Positions 27,703 through 41,302 of a DNA stretch of 64,000 bases are shown here, piece after piece. The DNA is from Myxococcaceae bacterium JPH2 (lineage in GTDB: Bacteria > Myxococcota > Myxococcia > Myxococcales > Myxococcaceae), in contig JAEMGR010000003.1 of assembly GCA_016458225.1 (NCBI GenBank), positions 248,001 to 312,000 of the forward strand. The letters run 5' to 3'. The notes under the pieces were generated by a model. That model saw only the letters and a list, made by a program, of their open reading frames with translations. It was not told where the DNA came from and did not search any database. The position numbers were made by a program, and so were the translations under genes. Each line of letters begins with the position of its first letter. Position 1 is the first letter of the stretch.

Positions 27703-28147
27703 CGTGCGCCCCTCCTGCCCGGGTTTGGAGCCGAAAACGTGAAGCCGAGGGTGCCCCCACCCCACTGCCCCGGCGGACCGGGGCCATGACTCCGCGTCTG
27801 GTCGTCCGCCCTGCCCTCCGTCGAGCGGGCCGAGACGTTCCACGCTTGCCGCCTTCCCTCGGGACACGCGGAGCAGTGCCGGTGGAGCAAGTGGGTGCGC
27901 CCCGTCTCATTCGGGCAAGGCAACCCGTCCATCGCGGGCCGCCCTGCCCCCGGCCGCCCGCCCCCTGTCGAGCGGGCACGAGCCTCGACACTGAACGATG
28001 CGTCACTGAGGTTCATGCCAGGGATTGCGACGCGCGGAGCACGCTCACGTCATGACAGGGTCAGCGTGAGGTGACTCGGTGACAGAGGAGCGGAGGCGGA
28101 TCCGTCAGCGCCAGGCACGGTGCGAGCGGGCATAGAGTGCGCGCACC
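27703..28147. other. 445-base intergenic region
   Basis: The space between the divergent MBL-fold gene and the immunity-like gene. Short open frames here have shadow-like Arg/Pro/Ala composition and no ribosome-binding sites. Two imperfect copies of a GTCGAGCGGGC-containing segment occur near 27827 and 27966. I see no RNA gene, terminator or coding sequence; it presumably holds both promoters. Confidence 0.5.
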
Positions 28148-28750
28148 ATGAAAGAGCGCTTCCTCTACGCCGATCTCTGGACCAGCTCACCCTTGTCCCA
28201 TCTGCACGAAAAGGTTGCGGAGGCCGCCGCGTGGTGTGAAGCCAACGCGGTGCTCGGCGACAATGAGCGGTGCCTGCGCAAGCTTGAGAACCCGCTGGAT
28301 ACCGAACGGTTCGGCATCTTGAGCCAGACACCGGACTGGCTCGTCAGAGACATCGACGACCAGCGCACGAAGGCCCTCTTGACCCACCGCATCCCAGTTT
28401 CCCCTATCGAATGGGACAAGCTCCCAGGCCGGCTCCTCGTCTACTGGCCCGAGGACAACACCAGCGACGGGGGCGCAGCCAGCGTCACAACGGACTTCTT
28501 CGATATCCACAACACCCCGCCCTGGGACACGTGGGTGAGCTACTTCATCGACTCGAAGTTCTGCGATCCGCTTGAGACCGAGGCGATGCGGGGCTACGTC
28601 CTGGCGTACATCCCCGCGGCATTCGTGGACCTCGTCGAGGAGGGCATTGGGGTCAACCCCGAGTACTGCATCATGTGGCTGGAGGACTCGAAGACGACCC
28701 TGTCCCGAATCCTCGCTGAGGCGGGCTATCGCTGGCGTGGTGCTCCCGGC

Positions 28751-28774
<24 letters not shown>
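28148..28774 (+). CDS. hypothetical protein, immunity-like
   Basis: A 208-residue acidic, Trp-rich soluble protein that I cannot assign to a family. It has no signal peptide or catalytic motif; features are many Trp and Asp/Glu residues (LLVYWPEDNTSDGG, TPPWDTWVSYF, YCIMWLEDS) and a helical N-terminus. Size, acidity and Trp content are like many polymorphic-toxin immunity proteins, but that is a guess. Codon use looks less GC-biased than its neighbours, in line with recent acquisition. No clear ribosome-binding site precedes ATG 28148. Its last 24 bases overlap the 3' end of the convergent Top3-RecQ gene. Confidence 0.65.
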
Positions 28775-33760
<4,986 letters not shown>

Positions 33761-34094
33761 TGCGTCCCACCTCACGGCATCTCCCCTCCCGCCCTGCCCG
33801 TCCAACCCCGGACGGACCCGCGCCACACGCGGCCCACCTGCACCCCTATCGCCTCAGGCTGACATGAGGGAGGCCCCTGTGTCCCTACTCAAGAGGGCTG
33901 CCCGGGCAGCGAACAGCCAGCCGACTCGCCCCGTCGCCTCTCGGAGGCCAGCAAGAACACCTTCAAGGCCGCCCCGGAAAGGTGACCGAGCCGCCCACGT
34001 CGCCGAGCAGGAGGGACCATTGCATGCACGCCGTCACTGAGCGTGCCGGGCAAGTGCAGTCGAGGTGCGACGCTCCTCTGTTAGGAATCGTCGA
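33761..34094. other. 334-base divergent intergenic region
   Basis: The region between the Top3-RecQ start and the DUF6310 toxin-like gene. It contains a perfect 14-base palindrome (33897-33910, GCTGCCC and its complement) that could be an operator, and a TAGGA ribosome-binding site at its right end. I see no further gene. Confidence 0.5.
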
Positions 34095-35020
34095 ATGGTC
34101 GCGCGACTCCGTGCTGGCGCCGCGATCCTCCTCTTCCTCACGGCATGCGCGACGCCGCCGCCGCGCCCAGAACGCCCGACATCGCAGACCTCAAGGAGTG
34201 CGAACCTCCAGCGAGCAGCGCCGCTGCCCTGGCTGGACGGTGGGCGGTGCGTCGTGCGCGAAGCTTCCCAACCCTGGCCGGTGTTGGTGGAGCGGTGTTA
34301 CCAGTCCCTCGACCACGAGCGGATCGAGTTCCACGACACCACGGGACGATGCGCGATCGCTTCCGCGGGCGCCGCCGCCGTGGGCGTTGGCCTTTGCGTG
34401 TTGACGGCTCCCGAGATTGTCGTGGGCGCAGGCATCGTTCTTGGGGGGGGGTGGTGGTCGCCATCGCCATCAAGGAAGAGCTGGATGCGTATGAACTGCA
34501 CCACGCCTATCTCGAGGAAGCAGGAACCCCGCGAGGAACGAAGGTCTCTCCTCGTGAGGCCGTAGCGCAGCGGAAGCCCAAGCGGGAGCCTGAGCCCGCG
34601 GGGCAGGACTGGCAGCCTCCCGTGCCTCCTATCCCTACGGACCGGACGAGCCGCGCCAGTTGCGAGCCAATCCCAGTGCCACACCGCGGGGGCGATGCCG
34701 CGCATGACAGGTGTGCCGATAGGGTTCCGCCCAACCGGTATCCCGGGATGGACGTGCTCGTTGACGGCAAGCACTTCGACGCGCTGCAAGTGGGCGCGCG
34801 CGTGCTGTGGGAAATCAAGACCGACCAGCTCGATACGTACTCGCTCTTTCTTCAGAATCAGGTGGCCATCGACGGCGTGGAGGAACTGCGGGAGGAGCGC
34901 GACATCGCTTCGGCTTGTGGATATGGCTTCGTGGTCGGGGTAAGCAGCGCCGCGCACAAAGCCGCGCTGCGGCAACGAGAGCCCAGGCTCACCATCGTCG
35001 TCACGGGATGCGAACGATGA
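34095..35020 (+). pseudogene. DUF6310-type lipoprotein, candidate toxin, frameshifted
   Basis: Two adjoining frames form one protein of about 308 residues. The first part (34095-34451) has a lipoprotein signal (ILLFLTACATPPP), DGGRCVVREA, and a hydrophobic hairpin region (AAAVGVGLCVLTAPEIVVGAGIV). The second part continues in the next frame from the G9 run at 34443-34451 (VVVAIAIKEELDAYEL) to a stop at 35020, with a C-terminal domain containing GMDVLVDGKHFDA and LWEIKTDQ. The latter resembles the E-x-K core of restriction-endonuclease-fold nucleases. The layout matches myxobacterial DUF6310 proteins. Without a frame correction, translation ends at 34565. The next gene overlaps by ATGA, so the pair is coupled. 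TAGGA precedes ATG 34095 by eight bases. Confidence 0.78.
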
Positions 35021-35772
35021 CCGCGCAACGTCGCCTTCTCCTCGCGGTCTACGCCCCCGCGCTCACGAGCGACGACGGCCGTCCGCTTGCTGCCGTCGAA
35101 GGACTGGAGGAGGCACTCCCTGGCGTGCGTCTGGAGTGGCAGGTCTCCAAGGACGGACGGCTCGTTGCCCTACCGGAACGCGGTGCGTGGCTTGCTGAAG
35201 CAGCGACACGCGGGAAGTTCCCATTGCTCTGCAACGGTGACGAGCGCTCCCCGGTGACAATCGCCGGATTGAAGATGCCCGCCAGCCAGGCCCCCGGAGG
35301 ACAGGCGCTGCTCGATGTCCATGCCGACCTGCCATTGGACGCGGCCGTCATCACGGCCGCAACGAATGTGTTGGTGAACGTGGCGGAAGGCACGCGTGCG
35401 CTCTGGGGCCGCGCGACACCGGACCGTGCCGCGCTGGATATCGCGGAGCAGATAGCACCCACGCTGGCTGGGCCACCGTCGCCGCCCCGAGGATTGCCCG
35501 CACTCAAGCGCTTCGAGCAGCTCCTCGCACCCGAGCTCCCCTACTACCTCGGCTGGCTGAACTACTGGTCAGCAGCGACCGCACGGGTGCTCGGGTTCCC
35601 GGATCCCGCTCGCGACGCCGAGCTGCTGTCACGGTCACAGCGCACGGCATCGGGCGGCTGGGTCGTGCAGCTCACCGACGCGCCGCTCGACCTGGAGAAC
35701 CCCGCCCACTTGGATGCGCTCCAGCGCGCCTACCAGCGGTTTCCGGAGATCGGTGGACGGGCAGCGCGTTGA
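35017..35772 (+). CDS. DUF5953 family protein, candidate immunity protein
   Basis: A 251-residue soluble protein matching the myxobacterial DUF5953 family: N-terminal LLLAVYAPALTSDDGRPL, the central NVAEGTRALWG segment, and the C-terminal LGWLNYWSAATARVLGFPD and GGWVVQLTDAPLDLENPAHLDAL blocks. The function is not established. It starts within the stop of the DUF6310 gene (ATGA at 35017-35020), so its translation depends on ribosomes finishing that gene. A secreted nuclease-like lipoprotein followed by a coupled cytosolic partner is the arrangement of toxin and immunity genes; the immunity role is inference. Confidence 0.82.
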   Translation: MTAQRRLLLAVYAPALTSDDGRPLAAVEGLEEALPGVRLEWQVSKDGRLVALPERGAWLAEAATRGKFPLLCNGDERSPVTIAGLKMPASQAPGGQALLDVHADLPLDAAVITAATNVLVNVAEGTRALWGRATPDRAALDIAEQIAPTLAGPPSPPRGLPALKRFEQLLAPELPYYLGWLNYWSAATARVLGFPDPARDAELLSRSQRTASGGWVVQLTDAPLDLENPAHLDALQRAYQRFPEIGGRAAR

Positions 35773-35824
35773 CCTCGCTGGGAGTTTCCTCAAGATGACT
35801 GCGCGAGACGGCGCGCCCCATCGC

Positions 35825-37489
35825 TCAGTCGTCCTCGTCGTCTCGCTTGGGCGAGGGCGGCATCTCCGTGGAGAAGAGGGTGATTGACCCCTCTTCGATC
35901 TTCTTCTTCGAGCCGAAGGCGAGGGTCTCCAGCTTCGACGGGAACACCTTCTTGGGAAGATGCATGCCCGACGCGGCCCAGTAGTGCCCGAACGCGTCCG
36001 TGGGCAGGATGAGCTTGTCGCCCAGCACCCGCGACGCGTCCTGGAGGACCTCGTAGCAGGTGCGGCACGGCGTCTTCACGCCGCCGACGAACGCAGGCGA
36101 GAACAGGCTCATCTTCCCCGCGCCATTGAGTTGCATCAGGATGGGGTAGAAGAGCTGCTCGGCGTGGATCTTCTTCTTCTTGAAGTAGGTCTGCCCCTCG
36201 CCCTTCGTGAGCGCCTTGGGGAGCACCACGTAGACCTTGCCCGTCTCGATGGTCGAGTCGACGCTCCAGTGTCGGTAGCCGTCCTCGTCCTCGTCCTTCG
36301 AGATGGTGAGCCCCTCGATGTTCGCCTGGGTCCACCGCATGGCGAGCCGCAGCTGGTTGAAGTCGTTCTCCCACTTGAACCGGAAGTAGTCCGGGTACGT
36401 GTTCTTGACGATCTCCTCGCGATACACGCCGAGCTTCGCCTTGTGCTCGTTGCCGAAGTTGCGCAGCGCGGTGTCGTAGCTGCCTGACGTCGTGTCCGGC
36501 AGCTTGAGCTTGCCCAGGAACGCCGCCACCGTCCCTTCTGTCTGGAGCGCCTCCAGCAAGGACTTGGAGAACGTGTAGTTGTTCGTCGACAGGAAGAGCG
36601 ACCCGTTGACCCACATGGCCTGGACTTCCACCGGGTTGTTCGAGTCCCCGCCCCCGTTGAACTCCACCACGTACACGAGCGAGCAGAGGCGCCGCAGGAA
36701 CGAGTTGGGCCCCAGCTCGCGGTAGTCCCACGTCACCGACCGGTCGATGAGCTTGGCCCCGTTCACGATGACCGGCGAGGACTTGCTCATCTTCGGGTAC
36801 TTCACGCCGTCGATGGTCTCGGTGTGCCCCATCTCCTTCTGGTACTGCGAGAACGGGACCGACGTGCCCACGTGCGTCGTCGTCTTCATCGGGTTGCGCT
36901 GGTCGGAGAGTTCACCGAAGCGCTTGTTGAACGCCTTCCGGAACTGCTTCTTCGCCTGGTAGTGCGACTCGCTGCGCGCCAGCTTCGCGCTCGAGGAGGT
37001 CGGCTCCAGCTTGAACAGGCGCACCTGGTCGTCCTCGTCCTGGAACGGCTCCAACGTGCGCTTGCCCTTCTTGACCGTCTGCAACAGCTCGTCGTCGGCG
37101 GTCTCCTCCAGGTCCTCGGTCTGATAGAGCCCCAGGTCCGTGACCTCGTCGGGCGGGAGCAGCCCCGGGTTCTTGCGCTTCTTCAGCCGCGCGGGCTTGT
37201 CCTTCACGTGCGGTTTGACGAAGTAGACGTCCTCCACCTTGGCGCACTTGGGGCATGGTGGCCGGATGCCCTTCTGCGTGGGGTAGTCCAGCGCGGAGCA
37301 CATCCCCGACGTGTAGTCGCACTTCCGGCAGTGGAAGACGTAGTAGTTGACCGCGATGCGCTCGACCTTGTTGCTCGGCCCGAACTTCTTCGAGCACCGG
37401 GAGCACTGCGGTGTCTCGTCAGGCAGCTCGCTCTCGGGGATGAGGTCGCTGACCTTCTTGCAGCTCTGACACTCGAAGTAGAAGAACAT
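35825..37489 (-). CDS. zinc-ribbon protein with C-terminal deaminase-type site
   Basis: A 554-residue protein that I cannot assign to a named family. The N-terminus has two CxxC...CxxC zinc ribbons (Cys7/10/29/32 and Cys54/57/79/82). The middle (150-430) is mixed alpha/beta and Lys-rich. The C-terminal region holds IHAEQ (His442, Glu444) and, 31 residues on, TPCRTC (Cys475, Cys478): the zinc and catalytic residues of the cytidine-deaminase superfamily, in the right order and spacing. A very acidic tail ends the chain. Lys, Asn and Tyr are frequent for this genome, perhaps a sign of transfer. GGGAG precedes ATG 37489 by eight bases. Possible roles include a nucleic-acid or nucleotide deaminase, or a toxin-like enzyme; cytosolic by sequence. 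Confidence 0.75.
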   Translation of the reverse strand: MFFYFECQSCKKVSDLIPESELPDETPQCSRCSKKFGPSNKVERIAVNYYVFHCRKCDYTSGMCSALDYPTQKGIRPPCPKCAKVEDVYFVKPHVKDKPARLKKRKNPGLLPPDEVTDLGLYQTEDLEETADDELLQTVKKGKRTLEPFQDEDDQVRLFKLEPTSSSAKLARSESHYQAKKQFRKAFNKRFGELSDQRNPMKTTTHVGTSVPFSQYQKEMGHTETIDGVKYPKMSKSSPVIVNGAKLIDRSVTWDYRELGPNSFLRRLCSLVYVVEFNGGGDSNNPVEVQAMWVNGSLFLSTNNYTFSKSLLEALQTEGTVAAFLGKLKLPDTTSGSYDTALRNFGNEHKAKLGVYREEIVKNTYPDYFRFKWENDFNQLRLAMRWTQANIEGLTISKDEDEDGYRHWSVDSTIETGKVYVVLPKALTKGEGQTYFKKKKIHAEQLFYPILMQLNGAGKMSLFSPAFVGGVKTPCRTCYEVLQDASRVLGDKLILPTDAFGHYWAASGMHLPKKVFPSKLETLAFGSKKKIEEGSITLFSTEMPPSPKRDDEDD

Positions 37490-37664
37490 CCGGTCGCTCC
37501 CTGGCTCGCGCGCCCATGCTTGAGGCGCGTCCGCCAGGCGTCAAGTGTCGAACAGGCCGAGCCTGCCCCGCCCGCCCCCGCTCGAAGGTCTGCGGCGCGC
37601 GGGCACCATCGTGTCCAGTTCTTCACGGAGCAGCCTCGCCACCGCTCCGCGAAGAGGACACACC

Positions 37665-40019
37665 ATGGCACTCAAGGAATACCCTCGGGGCAGCACGTTC
37701 CCCGGCGTCATCGGCCGCACGTGGGAGCAGTCATCGCCCGCCTGGCCCGCGCCCATCCGCGCGCGACAGGGCGCGCCCAACGTGCTGTTCATCGTGTTGG
37801 ATGACACGGGCTTCGGGCACCTGGGGTGCTACGGCTCGCCCATCCGCACGCCGAACCTGGACCGGCTCGCGCGCGGCGGATTGCTCTACAACAACATGCA
37901 CACCACGGCGCTCTGCTCGCCCACGCGCTCGTGCATCCTCACCGGTCGCAACCATCACTCCAATGGCATGGCGACCATCACCGAGGTGTCGCTCGGCTAT
38001 CCCGGCTACAACGGCACCATCCCGTTCGAGAACGGCTTCCTCTCCGAGATGCTGCTGGAGCACGGGTACAACACGTATGCGCTGGGCAAGTGGCACCTCA
38101 CGCCCGCGGAGCAGACCAGCGCGGCCGGGCCCTACAGCCGCTGGCCCCTGGGGCGCGGCTTCGAGCGCTTCTATGGGTTCCTGGGCGGTGACACGCACCA
38201 GTACTACCCGGACCTCGTCCACGACAATCACCCCGTCCCGCCGCCGCGCACGCCCGAGCAGGGCTACCACCTCACCGAGGACCTGGTGGACCGCGCCATC
38301 GGCTTCATCGCGGACACCAAGCAGGTCGCGCCCGACAAGCCCTTCTTCCTCTACTTCGCCACCGGCGCCATGCACGCGCCCCACCACGTGCGCAAGGAGT
38401 GGTCGGACAAGTACCGCGGCCAGTTCGATGACGGCTGGGACGCCTACCGCCAGAAGGTCTTCCAGCGCCAGCTCGAGCTGGGCGTCATGCCGCCCGGGAC
38501 GCAGCTGTCCCGGCATGACCCCGACGTGCAGGACTGGGACACGCTCCCGCCCGAGGAGAAGCGCCTCTATGCGCGGATGATGGAGGTGTTCGCCGGCTAC
38601 CTGGAGCACACGGACCATCACATCGGCCGACTGCTCGACGCGCTGGAGGAGAGCGGCGAGCTGGAGAACACGCTCGTCATGGTCATCTCCGACAACGGCG
38701 CCAGCCCCGAGGGTGGTCCGCACGGCTCGGTGAACGAGCTGAAGTTCTTCAACAACACGCCCGAGTCCTTGCAGCAGAACCTCGAGGCGATGGATGAGCT
38801 GGGCGGCCCGCGCTACTTCAACCACTACGCGTGGGGCTGGGCCTGGGCCGGTGACACGCCCTTCCGCCGCTGGAAGCGCGAGACGTATCGCGGCGGCACC
38901 ACCGACCCGTTCATCGTCCACTGGCCGCGAGGCATCCCCGCGCGCGGTGAGCTGCGCACGCAGTACTGCCACGCCATCGACATGGTGCCCACGGTGCTGG
39001 ACTGCCTGGGAATCACCCCGCCCGAGCAGATTCGCGGCGTCACGCAGGCTCCGCTGGAGGGCGTCAGCTTCAAGCACACCTTCGCGGACGCGAAGGCGCC
39101 CAGCCGCCACGTGACGCAGTACTTCGAGATGTTCAGCAACCGCGCGCTGTACCACGACGGCTGGCGCGCGGTGTGCCCCTTCCCGGGCCCCTCGTTCAAG
39201 GAAGCGGGCGAGGAGTTCGGCGCGTCGAAGCTCGATGAGGACCGGCTGCGCCGGCTCGACGCCGAGGGCTGGGAGCTGTACCACGTGGCCGAGGACTGCT
39301 CCGAGACCCGCAACGTGGCCGAGCAGAACCGCGGCAAGCTCATCGAGATGATTGCCCTCTGGTACGTGGAGGCGGGCAAGTACCAGGTGCTGCCCCTGGC
39401 CTCTCCGGACCGCGCGGTGTTCTCCGCCGAGCGGCCCCAAATCTCCCCGGACCGACAGCGCTACGTGTACCGGCCCAACACCTCACCCGTGCCGGAGAAC
39501 GTCGCCGTGCACGTGCTCAACCGCCCGCACACCATCACCGCCGACGTGGAGGTGACGGACGGCGCCGAGGGCGTGCTGCTGTGCCACGGCGGCATCACCG
39601 GCGGCTACAGCTTCTTCATCAAGGACCACAAGCTGCACTACCTCTACAACTTCGTGGGCGAGCGGGAGTTCCACCTCGAATCCGCGGTGGAGGTGCCTCG
39701 CGGACACGCGGAGCTGCGCTTCGAGTTCGAGCCCACCGGCCAACCGGACCTCGCGCAGGGGCGCGGCACTCCGGGGCTCGGGCGCCTGTACATCAACGGC
39801 GACCTGGTGGCCCAGAGCGACATCGACGCGACCATGCCGCTGGTCATCAGCCTGGGCGAGGGCCTCACCTGCGGCCGCGATGACTACTCGCCCACCAGCT
39901 CGCTGTACGAGGCGCCCTTCCACTTCACCGGCGACCTCCATCAAGTCGTGGTGGACGTGTCCGGCGAACACCTCCACGACGAGAAGGCCGAGCAGAACGC
40001 GCTGCTGGCGCGGCAGTAG
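37665..40019 (+). CDS. type I sulfatase (arylsulfatase)
   Basis: A 784-residue sulfatase. The metal-binding N-terminus is VLFIVLDDTGFG (Asp46/Asp47) and the modification motif is CSPTR (Cys84), where Cys becomes formylglycine. GKWHL and ISDNGASPEGG provide further active-site residues. The C-terminal 200 residues are a beta-rich extension (about 600-784; GGITGGYSFFIKDHKLHYLY). The length fits large arylsulfatases that hydrolyse aromatic or carbohydrate sulfate esters. No signal peptide is seen, unlike most periplasmic members. AGAGGA is seven bases before ATG 37665. It is divergent from the deaminase-like gene and ends at a strong hairpin. Confidence 0.92.
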   Translation: MALKEYPRGSTFPGVIGRTWEQSSPAWPAPIRARQGAPNVLFIVLDDTGFGHLGCYGSPIRTPNLDRLARGGLLYNNMHTTALCSPTRSCILTGRNHHSNGMATITEVSLGYPGYNGTIPFENGFLSEMLLEHGYNTYALGKWHLTPAEQTSAAGPYSRWPLGRGFERFYGFLGGDTHQYYPDLVHDNHPVPPPRTPEQGYHLTEDLVDRAIGFIADTKQVAPDKPFFLYFATGAMHAPHHVRKEWSDKYRGQFDDGWDAYRQKVFQRQLELGVMPPGTQLSRHDPDVQDWDTLPPEEKRLYARMMEVFAGYLEHTDHHIGRLLDALEESGELENTLVMVISDNGASPEGGPHGSVNELKFFNNTPESLQQNLEAMDELGGPRYFNHYAWGWAWAGDTPFRRWKRETYRGGTTDPFIVHWPRGIPARGELRTQYCHAIDMVPTVLDCLGITPPEQIRGVTQAPLEGVSFKHTFADAKAPSRHVTQYFEMFSNRALYHDGWRAVCPFPGPSFKEAGEEFGASKLDEDRLRRLDAEGWELYHVAEDCSETRNVAEQNRGKLIEMIALWYVEAGKYQVLPLASPDRAVFSAERPQISPDRQRYVYRPNTSPVPENVAVHVLNRPHTITADVEVTDGAEGVLLCHGGITGGYSFFIKDHKLHYLYNFVGEREFHLESAVEVPRGHAELRFEFEPTGQPDLAQGRGTPGLGRLYINGDLVAQSDIDATMPLVISLGEGLTCGRDDYSPTSSLYEAPFHFTGDLHQVVVDVSGEHLHDEKAEQNALLARQ

Positions 40020-40037
40020 CACATCACCCCGAGTCAC

Positions 40038-40071
40038 CCCGAGGATGCGCCGACGCAAGCGCATCCTCGGG
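40038..40071. terminator. bidirectional hairpin between sulfatase and epimerase genes
   Basis: A perfect 13-bp inverted repeat (arms 40038-40050 and 40059-40071, CCCGAGGATGCGC and its complement) with an eight-base loop. It sits midway between the two convergent stops, so it probably terminates both. Confidence 0.8.
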
Positions 40072-40078
40072 AGCGGCG

Positions 40079-41257
40079 TCACTGCGCCTTGGCGGAGCCC
40101 TGCTGCTGGCGCCACGCGGCCAGCACCTCGCGCTCGCGCGCGTCCGCGATCCCCGCCTCCAGCTTGGCCTGACGCGCGGGCGGCAGCGTCTTGAACCACG
40201 CCAGCGTGTCGCGCACGGTGTCCGCGGTGGGCCGGAAGGTGAGGCCCTGCGCCAGCGCCCGGGTGATGCCCACGCGGCCCATGCCCTTCTCCTCGCTCGT
40301 GCGCGAAATCCACACGGGCATGTCCGACCACGCGTTCACCTTCTGCTTCGTCAGGAACGCGCTGTCCGCCCAGGTGAAGCGCGCATCGCTGCCCGTGGCC
40401 TGCTTGCACGTGTCCAGCAGCGCGCGCATGGGCACCGGCTCCTGTGGGCCCGTGGCGTTGAACGTCCCCGTCAGCTTGCGCTCCACGCCGTGGATGAGCC
40501 ACGCGGCCAGGTCGCGCACGTCGATGAACTGCACCGGGTCCTCGCCATCGCCCGGCGCGAGCACCTCGCCCCCGCGCGCCACGCGCACCGGCCAGTACGT
40601 GAAGCGGTCGGAGGGGTCATCCGGCCCGACGATGAGCCCCGGGCGGACGCTCAGCGACCGGCCCGGCATGGCCGTCTCCGCGGCCTGCTCGCACAGCGCC
40701 TTGAGCGCGCCGTAGCTCTCCTCCGTCACCTTCTCCATCGTGGGATCGGCGATGGTGGCCACGGGCGAGCGCTCGTCGATGCCGTACTCGCGCAGGTCCT
40801 TGTAGACGGAGATGGAGGACACGAAGACGTAGTGCCCCACGTGCGGCGCGAGCAGCTCCGCCGAGGCCTTCACCAACCGGGGGAAGTAGCCGGACGTGTC
40901 GATGACGGCGTCCCAGGTGCGGCCCTCCAGGGCCTTGAGTCCCTCGCCCTTGCTGGGGTCGCGGTCGCCGCGCAGCTTCTCCAGGTCCGGGAACAGCTCG
41001 GGCCGCGTCTTGCCGCGGTTGAACAGCGTCACGACGTGGCCGCGAGCGCGCGCCGCGTCCACCAGCGCCGGGCCCAGGAACTCCGTCCCGCCGAGGATGA
41101 GGATGCGTTGGGACTTCGCGGGGCCCGAGGCCTCCGCGCCTTGCTCGCGCGAGGCCGGGGCCTCCGCGCCGCCCGTCTTCGTCGTCGCACAGCCCAGGGC
41201 CTGGGCCGCGCCGAGCACCATCGCGCCCTGAATCACACCTCTGCGAGTCCACCTCAT
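40079..41257 (-). CDS. NAD-dependent epimerase/dehydratase with Tat-lipoprotein signal
   Basis: A 392-residue protein of the extended short-chain dehydrogenase family: nucleotide-binding GGTEFLG (about residues 56-62), VFVSSISVY, and a C-terminal substrate-binding half with FNATGPQEPVPM. The catalytic Tyr is probably in ESYGALK. The N-terminus is unusual: twin-arginine RRGVIQG, a hydrophobic stretch and lipobox ALGC (about Cys23), as in Tat-exported lipoproteins, then a low-complexity spacer. Folding with cofactor before export would explain Tat use. GGAGG lies upstream of ATG 41257. It is followed by the bidirectional hairpin and lies downstream of the Npt-like transporter on the same strand. 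Confidence 0.87.
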   Translation of the reverse strand: MRWTRRGVIQGAMVLGAAQALGCATTKTGGAEAPASREQGAEASGPAKSQRILILGGTEFLGPALVDAARARGHVVTLFNRGKTRPELFPDLEKLRGDRDPSKGEGLKALEGRTWDAVIDTSGYFPRLVKASAELLAPHVGHYVFVSSISVYKDLREYGIDERSPVATIADPTMEKVTEESYGALKALCEQAAETAMPGRSLSVRPGLIVGPDDPSDRFTYWPVRVARGGEVLAPGDGEDPVQFIDVRDLAAWLIHGVERKLTGTFNATGPQEPVPMRALLDTCKQATGSDARFTWADSAFLTKQKVNAWSDMPVWISRTSEEKGMGRVGITRALAQGLTFRPTADTVRDTLAWFKTLPPARQAKLEAGIADAREREVLAAWRQQQGSAKAQ

Positions 41258-41302
41258 GTCGGGGTTCCTCCGGGGTCCAGCAAGGGACGCTGCATGCCCG
41301 CC

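Noticed and set aside
33897-33910. A perfect 14-base palindrome upstream of the toxin-like gene
   Set aside because: A few such palindromes are expected by chance in 64 kb, more so at high GC; not enough to call an operator alone. Mentioned only as part of the intergenic region.
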